Under the pieces are notes generated by a model. The model worked only from the letters and a program-made list of their open reading frames with translations. It made no database searches and was not told the origin of the DNA. Below, piece by piece: positions 25,641-33,426 of a stretch of DNA of 64,000 bases (positions are counted from its first letter, which is position 1; every line of letters begins with the position of its first letter). A program made the translations under genes and the position numbers. The stretch is from JAGDZR01 sp049115695 (GTDB lineage Bacteria > Bacteroidota > Bacteroidia > Cytophagales > Cyclobacteriaceae): the NCBI GenBank assembly GCA_049115695.1, contig JAGDZR010000006.1, forward strand, positions 186,001-250,000. Direction: 5' to 3'.

Positions 25641-26525
25641 CTATTTCAACGAATTAGCCAGGTTTATCAATTCCACCTTGTTACCCACCTTCATTTTTTG
25701 ATAAATATTGGTCACATGGGTTTTCACAGTGGGCAGGGATATATGAAGACGATCTCCAATCTGATTGTAGCTAAGTCCTTTTATGATCAAATCCATTACC
25801 TCTTGCTCTCGTTTGGTAATTTCAAACTTTGAATAGACATGAGGATTCAGCTTATTGTTGGGAGAGAACAAAGTCAATCGCTGAAGGTCATCTAATAACT
25901 TATTGGAAGTAAGGAATATAAAAAATACGGGTAAGATGTAAGGACCATCTGTCAACCAACTATGCAAAAAAGTGAGTTGATCGTAAAACATTTGTATCAC
26001 CAGGAAAAACGGGAAAATTGCCAGGAAAATGATCGAATTCCTACGCTCTAGTTTCTCTCTGTGCTTGATCAACAAACTTGGTTTTGTGATCAGTATCAAT
26101 ACCATTGCATAGGCTATCGAAATAATCATTCCCGTCATGATTACATATTCGGCTGATGCTATTTGATCAGTAACATATCCAATTACCCATACCACAAACA
26201 GCATAAAACCTAAACCGTACACAAGCTTGTTGGCAGTCGATGTAAAGGAAATTTTGCGCTCTGTGTGAATATTGACAGGAGTAGAAATTGCCATCAATAT
26301 CATCGAAAAGGTAACTAGCTCGCCCAACCAGAAATTGATGCTCTCATTGATGAGCAGGTCTAATTCTGTAAGTGTCAAAGAAATGATCAATAATAGAAAA
26401 GCTGCTGAAAAGAGGATTGTAACCAGATTCTCCATTTTCTTCAAATAACAGATAATCTGAACGCAAAGTGTGACCAACCCAAATGAATAGGCAATTAACA
26501 GCAGTACAACTCCGAATATTGACAT
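25641..26525 (-). CDS. Seven-transmembrane protein with LuxR-type HTH domain
   Basis: A 294-residue membrane-bound regulator. About seven hydrophobic segments fill residues 3-210 (approximately 3-26, 34-52, 67-81, 100-118, 126-148, 165-183, 193-207). The C-terminus (about 230-294) is a complete GerE/LuxR helix-turn-helix: ITKREQEVMDLIIKGLSYNQIG then LPTVKTHVTNIYQKMKVGNK. No receiver or ligand domain is present, so a signal is likely sensed in or near the membrane. Its start overlaps the rsgA stop by one base (TAATG), placing it last in a kdtA-rsgA operon. The targets are unknown; the palindrome just downstream is a candidate site. Confidence 0.88.
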   Translation of the reverse strand: MSIFGVVLLLIAYSFGLVTLCVQIICYLKKMENLVTILFSAAFLLLIISLTLTELDLLINESINFWLGELVTFSMILMAISTPVNIHTERKISFTSTANKLVYGLGFMLFVVWVIGYVTDQIASAEYVIMTGMIISIAYAMVLILITKPSLLIKHREKLERRNSIIFLAIFPFFLVIQMFYDQLTFLHSWLTDGPYILPVFFIFLTSNKLLDDLQRLTLFSPNNKLNPHVYSKFEITKREQEVMDLIIKGLSYNQIGDRLHISLPTVKTHVTNIYQKMKVGNKVELINLANSLK

Positions 26526-27433
26526 TATCTATACTGATCTTCTGCAAATAACATACTCAAGTAGCTATCAAATCGACTTTCTGCAATTAGCCCAGTCTGC
26601 ACCGCCTCAATCACTGCGCATCCAGGCTCATTGGCATGTTGACAATTATGAAATTTACATTGACCAATCAATGCTCTCATTTCTGGGAAGTAATGAGATA
26701 GTTCATCTGACTCAATCTCAGCTATGCCCAGTTCTTTGATCCCAGGTGTATCGATGATATGACTTGAACTGTTTATACTAAACATTTCCGCAAATGTGGT
26801 GGTATGCACTCCTTTGTCTGCGAAATTCGAAATTTCAGAAACCGCCTGATCTACATGAGGGATCAATTGATTCACCAAAGTCGACTTTCCTGTACCGGAA
26901 TGACCTGAAACCAACGTTGTTTTACCCTCGAACAAAGGGATTAATTCGCCATGATTTTCAAGCATGCTGATCAGGTATGTTTGATAACCTATCTCTTCAT
27001 ACATGGAAAGCTGCTCAATGATAAGCTCGATCTCCTTTTTTTTGTAAAGGTCAAGTTTGTTCATGATCAGGACACCTGGAATCCTAAATGCCTCAAGTGT
27101 GACAAAAAACCTATCAATAAATCCCAGACTGGTTCTTGGTTTTTTATGAGAAGCAACCACAACCGCCTGATCGATATTTGCAGCAATCAGGTGGTGATGT
27201 TCTTTTTTCCGGGGTGAAGCTCGCACAACATAGTTCTCGCGATCGAGGATATGGGTGATATGAAAATCACCGTTTTCTCTTTCTTCAAATTCTACCCAAT
27301 CGCCTACCGCTATTGGATTGGTTATTTTCTTATCATCGAGTTTGAATTTACCAGGAAGTCGCACATCCACAACCCCCTTATCAGTTTTGGCCTTATACCA
27401 GCTACCTGTAGACTTAACGATCCTGCCCTTCAT
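26525..27433 (-). CDS. rsgA: Ribosome small subunit-dependent GTPase A
   Basis: A 302-residue GTPase that assists late maturation of the 30S subunit. Domains in order: an OB-fold N-terminus (GRIVKSTGSWYKAKT), a circularly permuted GTPase domain with MNKLDLYKK (G4) before GHSGTGKSTLVNQL (G1) and DTPGIKELG (G3), and a C-terminal zinc knuckle (CKFHNCQHANEPGC). The length matches the family. Its start overlaps the kdtA stop by four bases (ATGA), and its stop overlaps the start of the LuxR-type gene. Confidence 0.96.
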   Translation of the reverse strand: MKGRIVKSTGSWYKAKTDKGVVDVRLPGKFKLDDKKITNPIAVGDWVEFEERENGDFHITHILDRENYVVRASPRKKEHHHLIAANIDQAVVVASHKKPRTSLGFIDRFFVTLEAFRIPGVLIMNKLDLYKKKEIELIIEQLSMYEEIGYQTYLISMLENHGELIPLFEGKTTLVSGHSGTGKSTLVNQLIPHVDQAVSEISNFADKGVHTTTFAEMFSINSSSHIIDTPGIKELGIAEIESDELSHYFPEMRALIGQCKFHNCQHANEPGCAVIEAVQTGLIAESRFDSYLSMLFAEDQYR

Positions 27434-28653
27434 TTCAATAAGTTGTCAATATAACTCACCACTATTCTGGTTGCTCCCTTCATGCTGTTGATATAGTTAA
27501 AGGAAGCCTTAGCTGCTTGTGAATATAGGTCAGGATCTCTATTCAGACGCAAGAATATTTCATTGAACTCAACGATAGTTGACAATGGGAAACCTCCACC
27601 AGACATTTTTAGGTCTTGGGCTTCTCTGAACTTTTTGTTATTGGGGTGATCTTTGAAAAACACCGGAAGTCCAAAGGCTGCAGGCTCAAGTAAATTGTGC
27701 AGTGCCCCACGAAATCCACCTCCAACATAAACGTATCGGGCATATTGATAAACATCTGAAAGCAGTCCTATGTTGTCAAGGATTAGTACATTGACATCCT
27801 CACCACGATAAGTTGAATAACGAACTGCGCCAACCATTTTCTCAATAGAGGTGATTGTCCGTTCATCAATTTCATGAGGAGCAATGATCAGTTTCATCGA
27901 TTGAGCATCAAACCAACCCTGAAAAAACTGGATATCAACCTCATAAACACTACCAAAAACCATCACTTCCGAATCTGAACAAAATAACTCCATTTTCTCC
28001 AGACGTTTTGGTGAAGTTGCAATCCTCACTACTCTGTCCATTCTTGTGTCTCCGGCAACCGTAACATGCTCAATATCATTAGCTTTCAAAATTTGTGCAG
28101 ATTCCTGGTCCTGGACAAAAAAATGGTCAATCTGCTTAAAAATTTTTTGATACAAAGGACGCCCCTGTTTGAAATAGATATGATCAGGTGTGAATGATGA
28201 AGAAACAAATATCACCGGCACCAGCTTGTTGAAACATGCCTGCAGATGGTGCAACCAAAAATCATATTTGATGAAAATCGCAAGATTTGGATTCAGTACT
28301 TCGATGAATTGGGCTGCATTATGAGGAGTATCTTTAGGTAAGTAGTAGACGCCATGTGCCAACTCATATTGCTTTCTGATTTCGTAACCAGAGGGAGAAA
28401 AAAAAGTAACGAATATTTCAATCGACGGATGTAATGAATGTATCGTTTCAATAATGGACACTCCCTGTTCAAACTCTCCCAATGATGAAGCATGAATCCA
28501 GATTCGCTTAGCAACGGACCGTGGTGGTATCAACCTCCAATTCTTTGATCTACTTCCTTTACAGAATTGTCGTGCTTTGGGGTCTATTGCCGATAGTACA
28601 CAAACTCCAGCGTGGTAAACATGTACGATAAATGAATAAAGCAATTTGTACAT
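27430..28653 (-). CDS. kdtA: 3-deoxy-D-manno-octulosonic acid (Kdo) transferase
   Basis: A 407-residue glycosyltransferase (WaaA/KdtA) that adds Kdo to the lipid A precursor at the inner membrane. The N-terminus has a hydrophobic anchor (residues 1-20), then the family blocks RIWIHASSLGEFEQG, FFSPSGYEIRK, FVSSSFTPDHIYFKQG, FVQDQESAQIL and VAGDTRMDRV. The C-terminal half has YVGGGFRGALHNLLEPAAFGLPVFFKDH, the nucleotide-sugar binding part. The length is normal. It heads the kdtA-rsgA-LuxR gene string. Confidence 0.94.
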   Translation of the reverse strand: MYKLLYSFIVHVYHAGVCVLSAIDPKARQFCKGSRSKNWRLIPPRSVAKRIWIHASSLGEFEQGVSIIETIHSLHPSIEIFVTFFSPSGYEIRKQYELAHGVYYLPKDTPHNAAQFIEVLNPNLAIFIKYDFWLHHLQACFNKLVPVIFVSSSFTPDHIYFKQGRPLYQKIFKQIDHFFVQDQESAQILKANDIEHVTVAGDTRMDRVVRIATSPKRLEKMELFCSDSEVMVFGSVYEVDIQFFQGWFDAQSMKLIIAPHEIDERTITSIEKMVGAVRYSTYRGEDVNVLILDNIGLLSDVYQYARYVYVGGGFRGALHNLLEPAAFGLPVFFKDHPNNKKFREAQDLKMSGGGFPLSTIVEFNEIFLRLNRDPDLYSQAAKASFNYINSMKGATRIVVSYIDNLLK

Positions 28654-28670
28654 GTTGCGAAGCTACAAAT

Positions 28671-28700
28671 GAAAAAGCCCCGATATCCAATCGAGGCTTT
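28671..28700 (-). terminator. Terminator of the peroxiredoxin transcript
   Basis: On the minus strand AAAGCCTCGAT pairs with ATCGGGGCTTT (one G-T pair) and a T-run follows. It lies 25 bases after the peroxiredoxin stop and separates it from kdtA. Confidence 0.75.
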
Positions 28701-28724
28701 GTATTCATTTTAAAAAAATAGTGC

Positions 28725-29354
28725 CTAGTGATTTGATAGATAGTCAGCTACACCTTCTCTTGTTGCGCTCATTGCATCCTTACCTTCTTCCCAGTTAGCA
28801 GGACAAACCTCGCCGTGTTGCTGATTGTGATGCCATGCGTCAACCAATCTGATGTATTCGTCTATATTTCTTCCTAATGGAAGGTCATTGATAGACTCGT
28901 GACGTACGATTCCTTCTTTGTCAATCAAGAATGTACCACGGTAAGCGACAGGAGTTCCTTCGAATTCAAGGTTTCCTTCCTCATCGTAAGACCAATCTCC
29001 AGCCAATACACCATAGTTACTTGCTATGGTTTTAGACAAGTCTGCTACCAATGGGTAAGTAACTCCCTGAATACCTCCTTTGCTCTTTTCTGTATACAGC
29101 CAAGCCAGGTGAGTTTCCTCTGAATCGCAAGAAATGCCTACAACAGCAACACCTCTTTTCTCAAATTCGCCAAGTTTTTCCTGAAATGCGAGAATTTCAG
29201 TAGGACAGACAAATGTGAAATCTTTTGGGTAAAAGAAGAAGATCACCTCTTTTTTACCAATGTATTGTTCCAAAGAAAAATCCTCAACAATTTCTTCTCC
29301 ATTGATTACAGCTGCTCCGCTGAATAAAGGTGCTTTTTTACCTACTAATGACAT
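28725..29354 (-). CDS. Typical 2-Cys peroxiredoxin (AhpC-like)
   Basis: A 209-residue thiol peroxidase that reduces hydrogen peroxide and alkyl hydroperoxides. The peroxidatic cysteine is in FTFVCPTEILAFQ (about residue 50) and the resolving cysteine in EVCPANWEEG (about residue 178), with the supporting arginine in PVAYRGTFLID. There is no signal peptide. It lies 18 bases after the Fur-family gene on the same strand, and both are probably controlled by the inverted-repeat operator ahead of that gene, so peroxide would derepress it. No AhpF reductase gene is nearby. Confidence 0.95.
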   Translation of the reverse strand: MSLVGKKAPLFSGAAVINGEEIVEDFSLEQYIGKKEVIFFFYPKDFTFVCPTEILAFQEKLGEFEKRGVAVVGISCDSEETHLAWLYTEKSKGGIQGVTYPLVADLSKTIASNYGVLAGDWSYDEEGNLEFEGTPVAYRGTFLIDKEGIVRHESINDLPLGRNIDEYIRLVDAWHHNQQHGEVCPANWEEGKDAMSATREGVADYLSNH

Positions 29355-29372
29355 TTTAAAAATATTTATGAG

Positions 29373-29816
29373 TTATACAATTATTACTTTCTTATCTGGA
29401 TTTACCTTCTCTCCGTTGATTTGCAATTTAATATCCTTGATCACGAAGTTTTCAATCTCCTTTTCCTGAAAAAAATCATTAATTAGTTGATTAAGTTCTT
29501 GTGAATGGTAATCCTGTATTTCATGCGTCTTGGTGCAATAGATATGATTATGTTGATCAAGATTTGCATCATAACGCTTCTGCCCTTGCTTTGTAGCCAC
29601 CTGATTTGCCAAACCTGCCTCGACAAGATGATCCAAAATGCGATAAACTGTGCCTCTGGCAATACCAGGGTTCTCATCTTTGATACACTCAAACAATTGA
29701 TCAGCCGTGGGATGATGGCTTGATTTGATCAGTTCAAACAACACAATCATTCGAGGATGTGTAGCTTTCAAACCAACGTTTTGTAAGTGATCTTTGACTT
29801 CCTGTATCGTAATCAT
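29373..29816 (-). CDS. Fur family transcriptional repressor (PerR-like)
   Basis: A 147-residue regulator. The winged helix (residues 1-80) includes LKATHPRMIVLFELIKSSHHPTADQLF and the recognition segment GIARGTVYRILDHLVEAGL. The dimerisation part carries metal ligands in DQHNHIYC and later histidines and glutamates. The two CxxC pairs that hold structural zinc in Bacillus PerR are missing (only one cysteine, in HIYCTKTHE). Pairing with a peroxiredoxin gene argues for PerR-type peroxide sensing, a contextual inference. A perfect 11-bp inverted repeat lies immediately before the start codon and probably serves as its own operator. Confidence 0.93.
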   Translation of the reverse strand: MITIQEVKDHLQNVGLKATHPRMIVLFELIKSSHHPTADQLFECIKDENPGIARGTVYRILDHLVEAGLANQVATKQGQKRYDANLDQHNHIYCTKTHEIQDYHSQELNQLINDFFQEKEIENFVIKDIKLQINGEKVNPDKKVIIV

Positions 29817-29817
29817 A

Positions 29818-29844
29818 CCTAAATAAGATTAATTCTTATTTAGG
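29818..29844. promoter_or_regulatory. Per/Fur-type operator
   Basis: CCTAAATAAGA (29818-29828) and TCTTATTTAGG (29834-29844) are perfect 11-bp arms around TTAAT. It starts two bases upstream of the repressor ATG and covers the expected transcription start, so bound repressor would block the repressor-peroxiredoxin operon. Confidence 0.8.
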
Positions 29845-29846
29845 AT

Positions 29847-29854
29847 CAAAAATA
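29847..29854 (-). promoter_or_regulatory. -7 box of the repressor-peroxiredoxin operon
   Basis: TATTTTTG on the minus strand matches TAnnTTTG exactly and sits three bases from the operator. No clean TTG is seen at -33, which may fit an activatable or weak promoter. Confidence 0.5.
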
Positions 29855-29984
29855 CATTAATCTATCGATTTCTTGAAATTTTTCACCTAAATACACTGGT
29901 CATGGTATTGTAGTTGGCTAAATACCGATATAATTTGCAGATTCATTGTATTTTACCAATGCTATTTATAACCAATCAAATATT

Positions 29985-31085
29985 ATGAAACTTTTTAAGG
30001 TTACTATTTTAGGATTAGCAGTACTGATTAGCAGCGCTGCAAAAGCTCAGGACTTTGGAACCATTCTAGCTGCTGGAGTTGATGATGCCAATACATACTT
30101 CGAGGCATATCTTGCGCCTGGTATCAACTCACTTGCCAGCGGAATGGCTGGGGGATGGAATAATACAGCAAAGCCCCATAGTACTTTCGGCGTTGACGTG
30201 ACATTTTCTTTCAACATGGCCACAGTACCTGAAATGGATCGGGTGTTTAGTTTTTCAAACCTGAGCATGAACACCATGCAATTCAATGGATCTGGCGATT
30301 TACCAACGCTAGTTGGACCATCTGGTTCTCCAGGGAGCCTGGTCATACCTGCCAATACGACTGTGCAATTTGAAGGGCAAAGCATTACCGTTGAAAATGA
30401 GGCTTCTTTTGAAGCTCCAGGAGGAATCCCATTCGTCGAAAACCTACCTCAGATTGCCATTCCAGCGCCAACACTTCAGATCGGCATTGGACTGATCAAA
30501 GGAACAGACCTTAAAATCAGATTGATCCCAGAACAAACTTTCGGAGCTGATGGTGATATTTCATTAGGCCTTTTCGGTATTGGGGTGCTGCATGACTTCA
30601 AGCAATGGATACCGGGGTTTAAAGCAGTACCTATTGACGTTTCTGCCTTCTTCGGTTATACTAAATTTAGTGCAGGAATGGGTGTTGACGTTAATCAAAC
30701 TTCTGGAGACGTCTCAAATGGAACCACATTCTCTGGAAGCGGAAATGCTGACTTTACTGCAAGCGCCACTACGTTTCAGATCTTGGCTTCAAAGAAACTG
30801 GCTATTTTCACTCCCTATATCGGATTTGGATTAAACGCCATTAATTCTTCTCTAGCATTGGGCGGTACTTATGATTACACTGTTACCGCAACACCTCCTG
30901 CAGGCGCACCAGTTGTTCAAGCCATTGAGATAATTGACCCTATTGATATGGAATTCAGCGGAGCTGGTGGACCAAGAGTAACAGTTGGTGGTCGACTCAA
31001 GCTAGCCGTTTTGACGATTCATGTTGATTACACTGTTCAGAAATACAGTATGCTTTCAGCAGGTCTTGGTTTAAGCTTCCGATAG
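29985..31085 (+). CDS. Outer-membrane barrel-like protein B1 (DUF6588-like), first of three paralogues
   Basis: A 366-residue exported protein; the ATG at 29985 begins the signal peptide MKLFKVTILGLAVLISSAAKAQ, while the longer frame starts with a TTG and unlikely residues. Five blocks shared with the two downstream paralogues are visible: GGWNNTAKPHSTFGVDVTF, PAPTLQIGIGLIKGTDLKIR, GIGVLHDFKQWIPGF, ASKKLAIFTPYIGFGL and GGRLKLAVLTIHVDYTVQKY, and it ends GLGLSFR. Glycine-rich alternating strands point to an outer-membrane barrel of Bacteroidota-restricted type (I believe DUF6588). It has longer loops than B2 and B3 and lacks a lipoprotein gene directly before it. Function unknown. Confidence 0.85.
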   Translation: MKLFKVTILGLAVLISSAAKAQDFGTILAAGVDDANTYFEAYLAPGINSLASGMAGGWNNTAKPHSTFGVDVTFSFNMATVPEMDRVFSFSNLSMNTMQFNGSGDLPTLVGPSGSPGSLVIPANTTVQFEGQSITVENEASFEAPGGIPFVENLPQIAIPAPTLQIGIGLIKGTDLKIRLIPEQTFGADGDISLGLFGIGVLHDFKQWIPGFKAVPIDVSAFFGYTKFSAGMGVDVNQTSGDVSNGTTFSGSGNADFTASATTFQILASKKLAIFTPYIGFGLNAINSSLALGGTYDYTVTATPPAGAPVVQAIEIIDPIDMEFSGAGGPRVTVGGRLKLAVLTIHVDYTVQKYSMLSAGLGLSFR

Positions 31086-31157
31086 AGAACTTATTTAAAG
31101 AAACTTTGAGGCATTTTACATTAATTTGCCTATCAATAAATCAAATTTTTCAATTTT

Positions 31158-31778
31158 ATGAGGACAATAATTCCCATGCTTGCTTTGGCACTGGTGATCT
31201 CATCCTGTGGAGATGCCGGACTGACGTTTACATTGAGCAAGGAACTACCGATTTCAGTTCCATTTGAAGTGCCATTTCCAGATTTTCCTGATTTGGGAGC
31301 TGCTGCACAATTCCTTGATGATCTCTCCCAGGATCCTCCTGCCGAGGAGATCAACTATAGTTTAGATGATGTAGGTTCCTTTGCTGAGTATACTGAAGGA
31401 CTCTTTGAAAAAGGAGGTTCAGTTGCGCTAAACGCTATCTCTTATCAAATTGATGGGGTTGATGCTTCTGAAAACGCTATTCAATTAGACGAATTTGCTA
31501 TCAGAATCAGACTCGAGGATGGAACCATCCTAAACATGTTGAATCAAACGGGTGACCCGCTACAGAATGTGGCTAAAACTGAAATGGTAATGTCTACAAT
31601 GGATCGTGATCAACTGCAAAATGCATTACTCAATGGAGAAGCAATAGATGCAAATATCGTGTTTGATCTGGCAAGACTTTCCGCCAGTGCTATTTCAGAA
31701 CTTGAGTCAATGTCATTTGACTTCACGATGTATTTCGACGCAACTATTAAAACCTGGGACTTAACTGACGAGCTGTAA
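31158..31778 (+). CDS. Lipoprotein L1, paralogue of L2, partner of barrel B2
   Basis: A 206-residue lipoprotein: signal MRTIIPMLALALVISSC with lipobox ISSCGD. The mature part opens with CGDAGLTFTLSKELPISVP, then a proline-rich linker (FPDFPDLGAAAQFLDDLSQDPP), INYSLDDVGSFAEYTE, a beta-rich core with VALNAISYQIDGVD and QLDEFAIRIR, and the tail FDFTMYFDATIKTWDL. L2 repeats the same blocks in order. I know no family for it. The barrel B2 gene begins two bases after its stop, so the two are probably co-translated and may form a complex at the outer membrane. Confidence 0.8.
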   Translation: MRTIIPMLALALVISSCGDAGLTFTLSKELPISVPFEVPFPDFPDLGAAAQFLDDLSQDPPAEEINYSLDDVGSFAEYTEGLFEKGGSVALNAISYQIDGVDASENAIQLDEFAIRIRLEDGTILNMLNQTGDPLQNVAKTEMVMSTMDRDQLQNALLNGEAIDANIVFDLARLSASAISELESMSFDFTMYFDATIKTWDLTDEL

Positions 31779-31780
31779 TC

Positions 31781-32791
31781 ATGAAAAAATTTGCATATAT
31801 AGTATTATTTTCAGCAGCAAGCTTCCAGGCTTCTGCTCAATTAGACTTTGGTCCTATTTTAGAGGCAGGTTCGACGGATGCATCTAGTTACTTAAGTAAT
31901 TACATGGCGCCATTATTTGACGGATTGGGTAATGCGATGAATGGTGGTTGGTACAACACTGCTAAGCCTCATAAACTCGCCGGATTTGATATCACATTTG
32001 GAGCCAACATTGCTTATGTTCCTGATCAGGAGTTGACTTGGTTGTTTGATAATAGCAGTTTCACTAACATGCAATTGACAAATAGCTCATCTGCAGAGGT
32101 GCCTTCCCTATTTGGGGCTAACCTGGATAGTGATGTACTTCCTGAACTCACTTTTTCGGATGATGATGGCAATGAGATATTAAGAATGAATGCATTGACA
32201 GGCCTGGGGTTAGACGAGGTAGAAGAATATCCTTTTGTCTCTTCCAATGTTGTCCCTGCGCCTTTTGTTCAAATCGGATTTGGTCTCATTAAAAACACTG
32301 ATATCAAAATCCGCTTATTCCCTGAAAGAGAATTTGGCGATGCGTCGGTCAAAATGTTTGGTTTGGGTATCATGCATGACTTCAAGCAATGGATTCCAGG
32401 GTTAAGTGCACTTCCACTTGATATGTCAGCATTCTTTGCGTTTAGCAAAATGACTGTTGGTTATGTGCTTGATGATACTGAAAATCAATCATTGAATTTG
32501 GGTATTGGTGGCACCACATTTCAAGTGGTTGCCTCTAAGAAGCTTGCCATTTTCACTCCGTTCGTTGGACTTGGATTTACAAGCTCAAACACAGATTTCA
32601 ATATGTTAGGTAATTATCCTGTCGGAGATATTGGAAGTTTAACAGATCCAATTTCTGTTGAGGTGGGTGGTGCTAGCCCGAGGATGAGTCTCGGTGGAAG
32701 GTTGAAACTTGCTGTACTTACGCTACATGCTGAGTATGTTGTTCAGAAATACAACCTACTGACTTTAGGTGCTGGTATAAGCATTAGATAA
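31781..32791 (+). CDS. Outer-membrane barrel-like protein B2 (DUF6588-like)
   Basis: A 336-residue exported protein with signal peptide MKKFAYIVLFSAASFQASAQ. It repeats all five blocks of B1: GGWYNTAKPHKLAGFDITF, PAPFVQIGFGLIKNTDIKIR, GLGIMHDFKQWIPGL, ASKKLAIFTPFVGLGF and GGRLKLAVLTLHAEYVVQKY, ending GAGISIR. It also shares with B3 a middle stretch absent from B1 (SAEVPSLFG, DDGNEILRMNALTGLGL). It is coupled to L1 upstream and followed by an intrinsic terminator. Function unknown; an outer-membrane channel or scaffold is possible. Confidence 0.85.
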   Translation: MKKFAYIVLFSAASFQASAQLDFGPILEAGSTDASSYLSNYMAPLFDGLGNAMNGGWYNTAKPHKLAGFDITFGANIAYVPDQELTWLFDNSSFTNMQLTNSSSAEVPSLFGANLDSDVLPELTFSDDDGNEILRMNALTGLGLDEVEEYPFVSSNVVPAPFVQIGFGLIKNTDIKIRLFPEREFGDASVKMFGLGIMHDFKQWIPGLSALPLDMSAFFAFSKMTVGYVLDDTENQSLNLGIGGTTFQVVASKKLAIFTPFVGLGFTSSNTDFNMLGNYPVGDIGSLTDPISVEVGGASPRMSLGGRLKLAVLTLHAEYVVQKYNLLTLGAGISIR

Positions 32792-32810
32792 GCATTTAAA
32801 AAAAACAAAA

Positions 32811-32840
32811 AAGGGATATCAGATGGTGTCCCTTTTTTTT
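32811..32840 (+). terminator. Terminator between B2 and L2
   Basis: AAGGGATA pairs with TGTCCCTT (one G-T pair) around an 8-base loop and is followed by TTTTTTT. It separates the L1-B2 unit from the L2-B3 unit. Confidence 0.7.
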
Positions 32841-32874
32841 GCTCTCTTATCACATTAATATCGTAAATTACTTT

Positions 32875-33426
32875 ATGCGCTTACTTGTACTAACTCTACT
32901 AGTCACCACTACGTTAAGTTGCGGAGAAGTAGGCATTGCTCTTAATGTTAGCAAGGAATTTGCTGTCTCCACTACTTTTTCCTATGATGCTGATACAACG
33001 TCAGTTAATTTAAAAACGGAAATACCCTACAGTTTGGATGATGTAGGAGAGTTTTCGGAATATCTCCCAAAAATAGAAGAAACTGGGTCTGTTGTTTTCA
33101 ATAAAATGTCGTTTCAAGTTGATTCAGTTAGTGAACGAGAAGCTTCAATTATTCTAGATGAATTTTCTGTAAAAATTATCCATGAGACGGATACCATAGT
33201 TATACTGCAACAAAAGGCACAACTATTGAAAAACATTGAAAAATCAACCCTTGATTTTACAAGTCAGGATTTCAATAAATTAGCAGAATGGTTAACTGAA
33301 AGAGAATCTATCTCTGCTGAGGTGATTTTTTATCTTAATGCAATCCCGGAAGACTTGGATGAAGTGAGTTTTAAATTTACGGCATTTTTTGATGCCACTT
33401 TGAAAGCCAGAAACCTTAAACTATGA
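32875..33426 (+). CDS. Lipoprotein L2, paralogue of L1, partner of barrel B3
   Basis: A 183-residue lipoprotein; the ATG at 32875 starts MRLLVLTLLVTTTLSCG with lipobox TLSCG. It repeats the blocks of L1: CGEVGIALNVSKEF, IPYSLDDVGEFSEYLPK, VVFNKMSFQVDSV, ILDEFSVKI and FKFTAFFDATLKARNL. The proline-rich linker of L1 is shortened. The cysteine-GD/E start could favour retention signals, but surface exposure is not proven. Its stop overlaps the B3 start by four bases (ATGA), tighter than in the L1-B2 unit, consistent with stoichiometric production of a lipoprotein and its barrel. Confidence 0.8.
   Translation: MRLLVLTLLVTTTLSCGEVGIALNVSKEFAVSTTFSYDADTTSVNLKTEIPYSLDDVGEFSEYLPKIEETGSVVFNKMSFQVDSVSEREASIILDEFSVKIIHETDTIVILQQKAQLLKNIEKSTLDFTSQDFNKLAEWLTERESISAEVIFYLNAIPEDLDEVSFKFTAFFDATLKARNLKL

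Noticed and set aside
29930..29937. ATAATTTG before barrel gene B1 as promoter
   Set aside because: It matches the -7 consensus in only six of eight positions although a TTG lies 19 bases upstream; too weak to list.
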